DNA of 64,000 nucleotides from an uncultured Pelagibacteraceae bacterium (lineage in GTDB: Bacteria; Pseudomonadota; Alphaproteobacteria; Pelagibacterales; Pelagibacteraceae): contig CACBLI010000002.1 in assembly GCA_902540235.1 (NCBI GenBank), positions 62,001-126,000 on the forward strand. The letters are read 5' to 3'. Shown here one piece after another: positions 33,772 through 42,166 of this stretch (position 1 is its first letter; every line of letters begins with the position of its first letter). Under the pieces are notes generated by a model, which was given only the letters and a program-made list of their open reading frames with translations, was not told the origin of the DNA and ran no database searches. Made by a program: the position numbers and the translations under genes.

Positions 33772-34534
33772 TTCCTTTAATAGGTGAAGAAGGTTTTCCG
33801 ATTAAGCTTTTTTCCATTCTTCCTGAAAGATAGGATTGCCTTCCAGCTATAACCGCATTTTTAAATGCTAATGCCATATCATATGGTTTTTTTGCTTTAG
33901 CAATCGCAGTATTAACTAATACTCCATCACATCCCAATTCCATTGCAATAGTTGCGTCTGATGCTTGTCCTAATCCGGCATCGATTATTAATGGTAATTT
34001 AGTTTGATTTCTAATAATCTTTATATTAGTGGTATTTAAAATACCCAATCCTGAACCTATAGGTGCTGCTAACGGCATTATGGCTGAGGCACCAGCATTT
34101 TCCAATCTTTTAGCCATAAGAGGATCATCATTGCAATAAACCATTACTTGAAAACCTTCTTTTGTTAAAATTTCTGTAGAGCTAAGTGTTTCAATCATTT
34201 CAGGAAATAAATTTTTTTTATCTCCAAGCACCTCTAATTTTACTAATTTCCATCCTCCAATTTCTCTTGCAAGTCTTAATGTTCTTAGCGCTTCTTTAGA
34301 GTTAAAACATCCTGCAGTGTTAGGTAAATAAGTAATTTTTTTAGGATCAATGTAGTCCATAAGAAGGGGTTTTTTTTTATCTGAAATATTAACTCTTCGA
34401 ACAGCTACAGTCACAATATCAGCTCCAGATAATTTTACAGCTTTAGCACATTCATACATGTTCCTATACTTTCCTGTGCCAACAATTAATCTAGATTTAA
34501 ATTTTTTTTTTGCAATTATAAATTGATCTCTCAT
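33764..34534 (-). CDS. thiG: Thiazole synthase
   Basis: A 256-residue TIM-barrel enzyme. It has RLIVGTGKYRNMYECAKA at the N-terminus, VTVAVRRVN near 40-48, YLPNTAGCFNSKEALRTLRLARE at about 69-91, VMVYCNDDPLMAKRLENAGA near 130-149 and a phosphate-binding PLIIDAGLGQASDA segment. ThiG forms the thiazole phosphate of thiamine from deoxyxylulose phosphate, an imine and sulfur carried by ThiS. It follows thiS by 5 bases. Pelagibacter-type organisms are known to lack pyrimidine (ThiC) synthesis, so this may be a thiazole-only branch; that context is not visible here. Confidence 0.95.
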   Translation of the reverse strand: MRDQFIIAKKKFKSRLIVGTGKYRNMYECAKAVKLSGADIVTVAVRRVNISDKKKPLLMDYIDPKKITYLPNTAGCFNSKEALRTLRLAREIGGWKLVKLEVLGDKKNLFPEMIETLSSTEILTKEGFQVMVYCNDDPLMAKRLENAGASAIMPLAAPIGSGLGILNTTNIKIIRNQTKLPLIIDAGLGQASDATIAMELGCDGVLVNTAIAKAKKPYDMALAFKNAVIAGRQSYLSGRMEKSLIGKPSSPIKGII

Positions 34535-34539
34535 AATTT

Positions 34540-34758
34540 TTAACCACCTCCAATAAAATGGACAATTTCAACTTTATCATTTTTTTTAAGTTTAATTTTA
34601 CTCAGTTTCTTTTTATCTAATATTTCTTGATTTAATTCTATGGCAACTTTTTTAATTGGTATCTTTAAATCATTTATTAGTTTATCAATTTTGAAATCCT
34701 TAGGTATTTGCTTATCTTTTCCATTTAATTTAATTTTTATTTTTTTTATTTTTTTCAT
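34540..34758 (-). CDS. thiS: ThiS sulfur carrier protein
   Basis: A 72-residue ubiquitin-like sulfur carrier. It ends in the required Gly-Gly (VEIVHFIGGG), whose C-terminal carboxylate is adenylylated and converted to thiocarboxylate to supply sulfur to ThiG. The PIKKVAIELNQEIL segment is the family's conserved VAVExN region. The N-terminus is very lysine-rich. Its start is only 16 bases from the divergent aroQ start, so its promoter must lie partly inside aroQ. Confidence 0.9.
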   Translation of the reverse strand: MKKIKKIKIKLNGKDKQIPKDFKIDKLINDLKIPIKKVAIELNQEILDKKKLSKIKLKKNDKVEIVHFIGGG

Positions 34759-34774
34759 CGTATATAAGAGTTTA

Positions 34775-35221
34775 ATGAATAATAAAATTATTATTATTAA
34801 TGGTCCAAATCTTAATCTATTAGGAGAAAGAGAACAATCTCAATATGGATCAATAACTTATACGGAATTAAAAAAAAATTGTATAAATAAATCAAAAGAA
34901 TTGGGTTTAAATATAGAATTTGCTCAATCTAATGTTGAGGGTGAAATTGTTAATTTAATTCAAAATTCAATCAAAAAATTTGATGGTATAATTATTAACG
35001 CTGCAGCCTTTACCCACACTTCGATTGCGATCAGGGATGCCTTGAGTATATTTAAAAAACCAATAATAGAGATTCATATATCTAATATTTATAAAAGAGA
35101 AGAATTTAGACATAAATCTCTTATTAGTGATATTGTAACGGGAGGCATTTTTGGTTTGGGTAGTCATGGTTATATTTTAGCCATAATTTCAATGCAAAAA
35201 CTTTTGAAAAATGAAAATTAA
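34775..35221 (+). CDS. aroQ: 3-Dehydroquinate dehydratase, type II
   Basis: A 148-residue type II dehydroquinase, normal size. It has INGPNLNLLGEREQSQYGS near the N-terminus with the active-site Tyr in QYG, FAQSNVEGEIVNLIQ, IINAAAFTHTSIAIRDAL and the C-terminal EIHISNIYKREEFRHKSL with the catalytic His. It dehydrates 3-dehydroquinate in the shikimate pathway. I chose the ATG at 34775; the longer frame to 34640 would overlap thiS on the opposite strand. It overlaps accB by 11 bases, as aroQ-accB-accC is a common alphaproteobacterial cluster. Confidence 0.95.
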   Translation: MNNKIIIINGPNLNLLGEREQSQYGSITYTELKKNCINKSKELGLNIEFAQSNVEGEIVNLIQNSIKKFDGIIINAAAFTHTSIAIRDALSIFKKPIIEIHISNIYKREEFRHKSLISDIVTGGIFGLGSHGYILAIISMQKLLKNEN

Positions 35222-35645
35222 TAAAAAAATTATTAAAGAATTAAGTGATTATCTTGATGAATTTAATCTCACAGAGCTAGAATATACCGATAAAGATACA
35301 AAAATAAAAGTTTCAAAAAATAGCGTTCAAATAAGCAATCAATCACCATCTTCGAACACACCCCTTGATCAAATTTTAAAAGATAAAGAGGATAGTATTC
35401 TTGATAAACCTGGAATTAAAGTAACCTCACCAATTATAGGAACCGCATATCATGCTCCTGAACCTGGAGCAAAAAAATTTGTTGAAATTGGAAAAAAAAT
35501 AAAAAAAGGTGACACTGTTATGATTGTTGAGGCAATGAAAACAATGAATCATGTGCCTTCATCTGCAGACGGAGTTGTTAAAGAGGTCTGTGTTGAGGAT
35601 GGTCAACCAGTTGAATTCGGACAAACAATAATCATTTTAGAATAA
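35211..35645 (+). CDS. accB: Biotin carboxyl carrier protein of acetyl-CoA carboxylase
   Basis: A 144-residue BCCP. The N-terminal helix (residues 1-30) binds the carboxylase, a Ser/Pro/Asp-rich linker follows, and the C-terminal barrel (about 68-144) carries the biotinylated Lys in VEAMKTMNHVPS; the usual AMKM reads AMKT. The thumb-like region SPIIGTAYHAPEPGAKKFVEIG is typical. It carries carboxybiotin between AccC and the carboxyltransferase in fatty acid synthesis. It overlaps aroQ by 11 bases and accC by one. Confidence 0.95.
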   Translation: MKINKKIIKELSDYLDEFNLTELEYTDKDTKIKVSKNSVQISNQSPSSNTPLDQILKDKEDSILDKPGIKVTSPIIGTAYHAPEPGAKKFVEIGKKIKKGDTVMIVEAMKTMNHVPSSADGVVKEVCVEDGQPVEFGQTIIILE

Positions 35646-36982
35646 TGTTTAAAAAAATCTTAATCGCTAACCGTGGCGAGATTGCAGTAAGAATAATCAG
35701 AGCTTGTAAAGAATGGGGAATTTCTACTGTAGCAGTTCATTCAGATGTAGATAGACAAAGTATGCATGTAAAATTAGCAGATGAAAGTGTCTGTATAGGA
35801 TCTCATCAACCAGCAAATAGTTATTTAAATATTCCAGCTTTATTATCAGCAGTCGAATTAACAAATGCAGAGGCAGTTCATCCAGGATATGGTTTTCTAT
35901 CTGAAAATGCAAATTTTGCGCGAATTTTAGAAGAAAACAAAATTAAATTTATCGGCGCGTCCTCGAAACATATAGAAATGATGGGTGACAAAATTCAAGC
36001 AAAAAAAATAGCAAAAGAAAATGGGTTACCAATAATTGAGGGTTCCGAGGGTGGCATTAATGATATCACTGAAGCAAAGACACTATGTAAAAAAATCGGA
36101 TTTCCTGTGTTGATTAAAGCAGCTGGTGGTGGTGGAGGAAAAGGTATGAAAATTGTAAATAAAGAAGAAGAATTTGAAAATCTTTTTTCAACAGCAAAAT
36201 CAGAAGCAAAAAAATATTTTGGTAACGATCAAGTTTATATAGAAAAATTTTTTCAAAACCCAAGACATATTGAGGTACAAATTTTATCTGGAAAAAATAC
36301 TACAGTGCATTTACATGAAAGAGATTGTTCGGTACAAAGAAGACATCAAAAATTAATTGAGGAAACACCCAGTCCAGTTTTGAACGATGAAATAAGAAAA
36401 GATCTTTTTGAAAAAACAGTGAATATGGTAAAAAAAATCGGTTATGAAGGTGCAGGTACAGTAGAATTTATTTATGAGGATGGGAAGTTTTACTTTTTAG
36501 AGATGAACACAAGAGTTCAAGTTGAGCATCCTGTAACAGAAATGGTTACAGGTATAGATATTATTAAAGAACAAATATGGATTGCATTCTCTGGCGAAAC
36601 AGCACTTAAACAAAGTGATATTAATCCTAGAGGCCATGCGATAGAATGTAGAATAAACGCGGAGGATCCAAGTAAAAATTTTCAACCCTCGCCAGGGACC
36701 ATTGGAATGTGTCATCAGCCCTCTGGATTTAGAACAAGGGTAGACGGAGCAATATTTCAAGGACTTAAAGTAACCCCTTACTACGATAGTATGGTTTGTA
36801 AGCTTATTTGTCATGGTAGAAATAGAATTGAGGCAATTCAGAGAATGAATAGATCTTTAGATGAGTTTGTAATAGAAGGCATAAAGACTACAATTCCTCT
36901 TCATAAAAAGCTACTTAATCATAATAAATTTTTAAAGTCTGATTTTAACGTTAGTTGGCTCGATAATGAAAAAATAATTTAG
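35645..36982 (+). CDS. accC: Biotin carboxylase subunit of acetyl-CoA carboxylase
   Basis: A 445-residue ATP-grasp enzyme of normal length. It has ILIANRGEIAVRIIRACKE at the N-terminus, VHPGYGFLSENANFA near residues 79-93, the glycine-rich ATP loop KAAGGGGGKGMKIV, RDCSVQRRHQKLIEE, and the metal and catalytic EMNTRVQVEHPVTEM segment near 287-301. It carboxylates biotin on AccB using bicarbonate and ATP. The start overlaps the accB stop by one base. Its last 4 bases overlap the convergent DUF2155 gene. Confidence 0.97.
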   Translation: MFKKILIANRGEIAVRIIRACKEWGISTVAVHSDVDRQSMHVKLADESVCIGSHQPANSYLNIPALLSAVELTNAEAVHPGYGFLSENANFARILEENKIKFIGASSKHIEMMGDKIQAKKIAKENGLPIIEGSEGGINDITEAKTLCKKIGFPVLIKAAGGGGGKGMKIVNKEEEFENLFSTAKSEAKKYFGNDQVYIEKFFQNPRHIEVQILSGKNTTVHLHERDCSVQRRHQKLIEETPSPVLNDEIRKDLFEKTVNMVKKIGYEGAGTVEFIYEDGKFYFLEMNTRVQVEHPVTEMVTGIDIIKEQIWIAFSGETALKQSDINPRGHAIECRINAEDPSKNFQPSPGTIGMCHQPSGFRTRVDGAIFQGLKVTPYYDSMVCKLICHGRNRIEAIQRMNRSLDEFVIEGIKTTIPLHKKLLNHNKFLKSDFNVSWLDNEKII

Positions 36983-37386
36983 TCACATCCGGTCAGCCAG
37001 ATATCATATACAGGATGGTCAAAAGGATTAATCGAGGGACTAGACGAGAACATCCAGCCATTAAAAACAAATACCTCATCATTTTTTTTATTACTTAGAT
37101 CTCTTACTTGAACATAAGCAATAATTTCTGGATCATCATCAAATTCAGAATGTTTGCATTTTATACTTTTAATTTGTAGATCAGAATACTTAAAATTTTC
37201 TCCATTAATAAGATTTACAGAAATATTCTTTGAACTAATTTTGTCTAGTATTTTAATTTTTGTATATTTTTTGATTATCTCATCTTTATTTGAGGAGATT
37301 AAGTTTGGAGTAAAATAAAAAAAAACTAATAAAAAATAAATCAGAAAATTAACTTTTCCAAGTTTTGTATTTTTTCGAAATTTCAT
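36979..37386 (-). CDS. DUF2155 family exported protein
   Basis: A 135-residue protein with a basic N-terminus and a hydrophobic stretch (about residues 12-30) that should act as a signal peptide. The mature part has the DUF2155 features: TKIKILDKISSKN, an internal Cys in KSIKCKHSEFDDDPEI, and the ending FNGWMFSSSPSINPFDHPVYDIWLTGCD. The two cysteines may form a disulfide. The function is unknown. It overlaps the NDUFA12-like gene by 38 bases, an arrangement common in alphaproteobacteria. Confidence 0.87.
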   Translation of the reverse strand: MKFRKNTKLGKVNFLIYFLLVFFYFTPNLISSNKDEIIKKYTKIKILDKISSKNISVNLINGENFKYSDLQIKSIKCKHSEFDDDPEIIAYVQVRDLSNKKNDEVFVFNGWMFSSSPSINPFDHPVYDIWLTGCD

Positions 37387-37708
37387 TATTATTTTTGTTT
37401 GGATAATAAGCTTTTTTTGTCCCAGTTAAATTAGGCTTATGAGGCTTTTGCCAATCATGCTTATCAGGATCTTGATTATTTTGTAAGTTATTTGGGGTGT
37501 GATGTATCCATGAATACCATTCAACTGGAATTTTAGATGCATCAATTTCATCTGAGTATATAACCCATCTTTTCCCTTTTTTGTTTTCGTAGTATTTGTT
37601 TCCGAAATTATCTTTACCTTTAAATTTTCCAAAAAAAATTGTTTGAATTCTTGTTCCAAAAGTATCTTGATTCCACCAGGTGAAAATTTTTTTTAAAAAT
37701 GTCAACAT
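37349..37708 (-). CDS. NADH:ubiquinone oxidoreductase accessory subunit, NDUFA12 type
   Basis: A 119-residue protein with the NDUFA12/B17.2 pattern: FTWWNQDTFGTRIQTIFFGKFKGKDNFGNKYYE at the N-terminus, then GKRWVIYSDEIDASKIPVEWYSWIHHTPN near residues 45-73 and a basic C-terminal tail. This accessory subunit of respiratory complex I is shared by mitochondria and alphaproteobacteria and points to the latter lineage. It is followed by, and overlaps, the DUF2155 gene. The subunit sits on the matrix/cytoplasmic side of complex I. Confidence 0.92.
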   Translation of the reverse strand: MLTFLKKIFTWWNQDTFGTRIQTIFFGKFKGKDNFGNKYYENKKGKRWVIYSDEIDASKIPVEWYSWIHHTPNNLQNNQDPDKHDWQKPHKPNLTGTKKAYYPNKNNNEISKKYKTWKS

Positions 37709-37823
37709 ATAAAATTATTAATGTTCAATTCAAAATTGTATAAATTAAATTAGACTAAAATTTGATTTTGTATATAAATAATTTGATTCATTTACAAAAA
37801 AAAATTAATAAAATTAGATTAAA

Positions 37824-38645
37824 ATGGCAAAATATTTAGTTGAAACTTATTACACTTGTACATTTAAAGTTAACCATTATTTAGATGATATAAATGAAGC
37901 TGAGCTCAAAAGTCTTGAAAAGAGAGATGATGGAAAATTTGAGGTTTTAGATGTCAAACTCGACAATAGAAAAACAAAAAATTTAGATCCAAAAAGTAAT
38001 AAAGTTATTGATAGTCAAGTTGAAATTTCTCAAAACAGTCAAAAAAATCAAAAGAATGATTTAGAAAATATCATTAAATCAAAAAAAATGAGTTTAGAAA
38101 ATAATGGCAAGAGATTTAGTATGCCAGATAGAAGAAAAGGATACATTCAGAAAGCTACAATTGGAGACCATAAGGTTTATTTGCATACAGGAGAATATGA
38201 AGATGGTAAAATTGGAGAAATTTTCATTGATACAAGTAAAGAAGGAGAGTTAGTAAAAGCACTAATGAATAATTTTGCTATAGCCGTCTCTTTAGGTCTT
38301 CAATATGGAGTTCCACTAGATGAATTTATAAGTGCGTTTGTAGGAACAAAGTTTGAGCCTTCTGGTAAAGTTCACGGTAATGACAGAATATTGACCGCCT
38401 CATCTATTCTTGATTATATTTTCAGGGAGTTAGCTATTTCTTATCAAAATCGTGAGGATCTTGCCCATACACCTGCTATAGGATCCTCAGATAATTCAAT
38501 GCTGGGTGAGCAAAACTTAGATGACCAAAATAATTTATTAAAAATTGTTAAAGATATGACAAGTAAGGGCTTCGTTAGAAACAATTATAAAAAGAATTTA
38601 GTAGACCTGACTGATGTTAAAATTGGTCTCAAGGGAAAAAAATAA
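37824..38645 (+). CDS. TSCPD domain protein (ribonucleotide-reductase C-terminal-like)
   Basis: A 273-residue protein with two parts. The first 75 residues (including [16 protein letters not shown] and [14 protein letters not shown]) are an unnamed N-terminal module, followed by a polar Gln/Asn-rich linker. Residues about 105-215 match the TSCPD domain found at the C-terminus of B12-dependent class II ribonucleotide reductases ([22 protein letters not shown] and [15 protein letters not shown]). The catalytic reductase barrel is missing, so this is a stand-alone member common in alphaproteobacteria and of unknown role. It ends one base from the convergent aspS stop. Confidence 0.8.
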   Translation: MAKYLVETYYTCTFKVNHYLDDINEAELKSLEKRDDGKFEVLDVKLDNRKTKNLDPKSNKVIDSQVEISQNSQKNQKNDLENIIKSKKMSLENNGKRFSMPDRRKGYIQKATIGDHKVYLHTGEYEDGKIGEIFIDTSKEGELVKALMNNFAIAVSLGLQYGVPLDEFISAFVGTKFEPSGKVHGNDRILTASSILDYIFRELAISYQNREDLAHTPAIGSSDNSMLGEQNLDDQNNLLKIVKDMTSKGFVRNNYKKNLVDLTDVKIGLKGKK

Positions 38646-38646
38646 A

Positions 38647-40425
38647 TCATTTTTTTAATTTTAAAGATAAGTTTAATTCCTTAAGTTGATTTTCGCTTAC
38701 ATCTGACGGAGCTTGCATCATCAAATCTTGAGCATTTTGATTCATTGGAAACATTGTTACCTCCCTTATATTTTTTTCATTAGCTAAGAGCATAACAATT
38801 CTATCAATTCCAGGAGCTATCCCACCATGAGGTGGTGCACCGAAACTTAATGCATTAATCATACCACTAAATTTTTCATTCACTTCCTCTTTATTGTATC
38901 CAGCAATCGAAAAGAGTTTATACATTAATTCTGGTATATGATTTCTTATGGCTCCAGATGAAAGCTCTATTCCATTACAGACAATATCGTATTGATATGC
39001 AAGAATATCTAATGGCTTTTCAAAATTTATTTTTTTTAGATCTCCCTGTGGCATGGAAAATGGATTATGACTGAATTTAATCTTATTGCTTACTTCATCT
39101 TTTTCATACATCGGATAATCAACTATCCAACAAAAAGCAAACATATTTTCATCAATCAATTTTAAATCTTCACCAAGTTTGTCTCTTGCTAAAGAGGTAA
39201 TCTTTTCTACTTCAGTTTTTTTTTCACATGCTAAAAAAATGCTATCACCTATTTTTGCTTTAGTTTTTTTCATTATCTCTTCTAAAGCTGCTTTAGAAAA
39301 AAATTTTCCAATTGGTCCTTTTGCTGAAATTCCCTCTTCAAAGCTAAAATAAGCTAGTCCTGAGGCACCTTGTTCTTTCGCCCATTTATCAATACTATCA
39401 AAGAAACTCCTTGGTTTATTTTTTGTATTTTCAGTAATAATGCATCTTACTTTTGATCCTGATTTCACAAGTTTTTTGAATAAGTCAAAAGATACATCAT
39501 CTCTCATAAAAATTTCAGTAATGTCATTAATGATTAATGGATTTCTTAAATCAGGTTTATCATTACCATATTTTAATAATGCCTCAGAGTAAGAAATTTT
39601 AGGAAACTTATCTGTTTTAATTCTTTTGTTAGAAAATTTTTTAAAAGTATTAAACAATAATCTCTCAACAACGTTAAAAATATCTTGTTGTTCGACAAAT
39701 GACATCTCTAAGTCTAATTGATAAAACTCTCCAGGACTTCGGTCGGCTCGAGCATCCTCATCTCTAAAGCATGGAGCAATTTGAAAATATTTGTCAAAAC
39801 CCGAGACCATTATTAATTGTTTGAATTGTTGTGGAGCTTGTGGAAGAGCATAAAATTTTCCTGGATTTAATCTACTCGGTACAAGAAAGTCTCTTGCACC
39901 CTCTGGACTTGAAGAGGTTAAAATAGGTGTTTGAAATTCTAAAAAACCCATTTTATTCATTTCATTTCTTATATGTGAAATTACTTTAGACCTAAGTAAA
40001 ATATTTTCATGAATCTTTTTTCTTCTTAAGTCTAAAAAACGATATTTTAATCTAATCTCTTCGGCATATTCTTGATCACTAAAAACAGGTAATGGTAACT
40101 CTTTGCATTTACCTAAAATTTCATAACTTTTTATATTCACCTCTATTTCACCAGTTTCAATTTCTTTATTAATCGTCTCAGTCGACCTATCAATTACATT
40201 TCCATTAATCTTTATTACAGTTTCTAATTGAATTTTTTCAAGATTATTAAATTGGGGATTTTTTTTATCAATTATGCACTGAGTTATTCCATAATTATCT
40301 CTTAAATCTATAAAAAGTAAATTACCATGGTCACGCTTTTTATTAATCCAGCCTGACAATAAAACTTCACTACCTACATCTTTTTTTCTTAAAGCATTAC
40401 AATTATGACTTCTATATTTATTCAA
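38647..40425 (-). CDS. aspS: Aspartyl-tRNA synthetase
   Basis: A 592-residue class IIb synthetase of the bacterial type. An N-terminal OB-fold anticodon domain (about residues 1-105, with LSGWINKKRDHGNLLFIDLRD) precedes the catalytic core with FLEFQTPILTSSSPEGARDFL (motif 2-adjacent), FRDEDARADRSPGEFYQLDLEMSF, a bacterial GAD insertion near 290-415, and the C-terminal motif 3 GIAPGIDRIVML. It charges tRNA-Asp and possibly tRNA-Asn, as in many alphaproteobacteria. It starts one base before the hda gene stop. Confidence 0.96.
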   Translation of the reverse strand: MNKYRSHNCNALRKKDVGSEVLLSGWINKKRDHGNLLFIDLRDNYGITQCIIDKKNPQFNNLEKIQLETVIKINGNVIDRSTETINKEIETGEIEVNIKSYEILGKCKELPLPVFSDQEYAEEIRLKYRFLDLRRKKIHENILLRSKVISHIRNEMNKMGFLEFQTPILTSSSPEGARDFLVPSRLNPGKFYALPQAPQQFKQLIMVSGFDKYFQIAPCFRDEDARADRSPGEFYQLDLEMSFVEQQDIFNVVERLLFNTFKKFSNKRIKTDKFPKISYSEALLKYGNDKPDLRNPLIINDITEIFMRDDVSFDLFKKLVKSGSKVRCIITENTKNKPRSFFDSIDKWAKEQGASGLAYFSFEEGISAKGPIGKFFSKAALEEIMKKTKAKIGDSIFLACEKKTEVEKITSLARDKLGEDLKLIDENMFAFCWIVDYPMYEKDEVSNKIKFSHNPFSMPQGDLKKINFEKPLDILAYQYDIVCNGIELSSGAIRNHIPELMYKLFSIAGYNKEEVNEKFSGMINALSFGAPPHGGIAPGIDRIVMLLANEKNIREVTMFPMNQNAQDLMMQAPSDVSENQLKELNLSLKLKK

Positions 40426-41088
40426 TTAATCTCCTAGTGCCTCTTTAATAATCTTAAAATCAATAGATTTTTTTTTTTTTAAACTTAATTGGTCAATTGT
40501 ATATATGAAATCCGATATATTACTATAAGATCTATCAATTCGTTTTATTATGTAATCAATTAATTTTTTATCGATAGTTATTTGTCTATCTGATAAATTT
40601 TTTAATATTAAAGCAAAAATTAGATCATCATCAGGACTCTCAATACTTGTAAGAGTAAATTTTTTTGATCTAGATTTTAAATCACTTAGTTTAAAGTTTA
40701 TTTTAGTAATAGAAACCCGAGAAGTGACTATTAAATTTTTATTTTCAGACTCTAATATATTAATTAGACTATATAATATTTGCTCATTAATTTGGGATGT
40801 TAAATCCTCTAATATGATATTCTTATATAATCTTATTTTTTTCAAAAAATTATTATCCAATTCATTCGAAATTATTTTAAGACCTTTATTTGCCTCTAAA
40901 AAAATATTAATTAGATGAGATTTGCCAGAAAATTTTTCACCAATAATATTTAAAAATTTTTCATTTTGAAAAGACCAATTATTAATTAATTTAAAAACGT
41001 GAGCATTACTTTTAGATACATAAAAATCTAAATTTTTAAAATTTTGCTCGTAATCAAACCCCAAAATTAGCTGATTAAGATCACTCAT
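40426..41088 (-). CDS. hdaA: HdaA-like DnaA regulatory inactivator
   Basis: A 220-residue DnaA-family AAA+ protein. Its N-terminal SDLNQLILGFDY (QLILGF at residues 5-10) is a sliding-clamp-binding motif, the P-loop is GEKFSGKSHL near 50, and the AAA+ lid region follows. It lacks the DnaA DNA-binding domain, as Hda/HdaA proteins do. They bind the replicase clamp and stimulate DnaA-ATP hydrolysis after initiation. I chose the ATG at 41088 because it overlaps the DUF2066 stop as ATGA; an ATG 12 bases upstream is the alternative. Confidence 0.85.
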   Translation of the reverse strand: MSDLNQLILGFDYEQNFKNLDFYVSKSNAHVFKLINNWSFQNEKFLNIIGEKFSGKSHLINIFLEANKGLKIISNELDNNFLKKIRLYKNIILEDLTSQINEQILYSLINILESENKNLIVTSRVSITKINFKLSDLKSRSKKFTLTSIESPDDDLIFALILKNLSDRQITIDKKLIDYIIKRIDRSYSNISDFIYTIDQLSLKKKKSIDFKIIKEALGD

Positions 41089-42152
41089 TTCAAAACCCAA
41101 ATTTTTTTTTTTGTATCTAATGTATATCCTGAACTTCTCATTCTAAAAATAAATGCTTGAGGAGCACCGTTAAAAATCACTTTATAATAAATTTTATTAT
41201 TATCTATTTTATAGACATTGAATGAGGATACTAAATCAAATTTTTTAATAAAATTTTCAAAACTGTCAATTTTTTTTTCATCTGAAATGTTTATGGCAAT
41301 GGTTAAAGGTAATTTTATAGAGGTATTAATTTGATTTTCTTTTTTCCAATTATCCTCGTAAATTATTTTCAATTTATTAATAACGTTCATTAAACTTTTA
41401 TCATCAAAACTTTTGAAAACTCTATTATCCAAAACCATTTTATCAGACAATTTTATTTTAGATAAAACTCTTAAATCATTATTATTTTTATAGATTAAAC
41501 AAATTATATAATTATCTAAAGAATACTTATTAATTATTTCTTTGAAATCATATTCCTCTAAAGAATCATATTTAGATTTGATTATTTGAATATCATCTAA
41601 ATCTTCTGAAGGTAAAACATAAATCAAATGATTTTTATCATCTGAATTAGAGAACCAGTTTTTATAAAAAATATTTTCAGAAAATAAAATAATATCATTT
41701 TGTTCTTCTTCAATAATTAATGGGATAAATAATATTTTTTCATTTTTGGGAAGTGATGGAAAAATATTTTTTTTTTCTAAAAATAAAAATATCTTTTTTT
41801 TGTTAAATGATACGTCTAAATTGACGTAATAAATATTATTAATAAACTTTTCCTCTTTAATTGAAAAATTATCTATCATTGTTTTAATATTAAAAAGTGG
41901 TAAATTTTTTAATTTTTCTTGATCATTAGATTTAGTTATATCTAAAATTAAGTTTCGATAAGCAATTTTAAAACCCTCATTTAGCACATCTGTTTTTTGA
42001 AAATTCATATTAAATTTCTTCGAAATTTCGATATTTCTAATATCAAAACTCTCCGCGTTAGAAATAGCTGTGGAAAAAAAAATTTTAAATAAGGTCAATG
42101 TTAAAATAATCGGATATAAAATTAATTTAATTAATAAAATTGTTCTTTTCAT
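41085..42152 (-). CDS. DUF2066 family exported protein
   Basis: A 355-residue protein with a signal peptide or anchor (about residues 5-34, ending near NAES). The body has the DUF2066 features of GFKIAYRNLILDITKS near residues 60-75 and NNIYYVNLDVSFNKKKIFLFL near 100-122, followed by Asn/Asp/Lys-rich beta segments. The family is found just upstream of hdaA in many alphaproteobacteria and has no known function. The start is 14 bases from the divergent purM start, across a perfect palindrome. It overlaps hdaA by 4 bases. Confidence 0.82.
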   Translation of the reverse strand: MKRTILLIKLILYPIILTLTLFKIFFSTAISNAESFDIRNIEISKKFNMNFQKTDVLNEGFKIAYRNLILDITKSNDQEKLKNLPLFNIKTMIDNFSIKEEKFINNIYYVNLDVSFNKKKIFLFLEKKNIFPSLPKNEKILFIPLIIEEEQNDIILFSENIFYKNWFSNSDDKNHLIYVLPSEDLDDIQIIKSKYDSLEEYDFKEIINKYSLDNYIICLIYKNNNDLRVLSKIKLSDKMVLDNRVFKSFDDKSLMNVINKLKIIYEDNWKKENQINTSIKLPLTIAINISDEKKIDSFENFIKKFDLVSSFNVYKIDNNKIYYKVIFNGAPQAFIFRMRSSGYTLDTKKKIWVLK

Positions 42153-42164
42153 ATTTATAAATAT
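42151..42164. promoter_or_regulatory. 14-bp perfect palindrome in the DUF2066/purM divergent gap
   Basis: ATATTTATAAATAT is its own reverse complement and fills almost the whole 14-bp space between the starts of DUF2066 (42152) and purM (42167). It is pure A and T, so it may simply be a melted or symmetrical -10-like region, but it could also be an operator shared by both genes. Confidence 0.4.
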
Positions 42165-42166
42165 TT

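Noticed and set aside
34640-34774. 45-residue hydrophobic N-terminal extension of aroQ
   Set aside because: It is antisense to thiS and not part of type II dehydroquinases.
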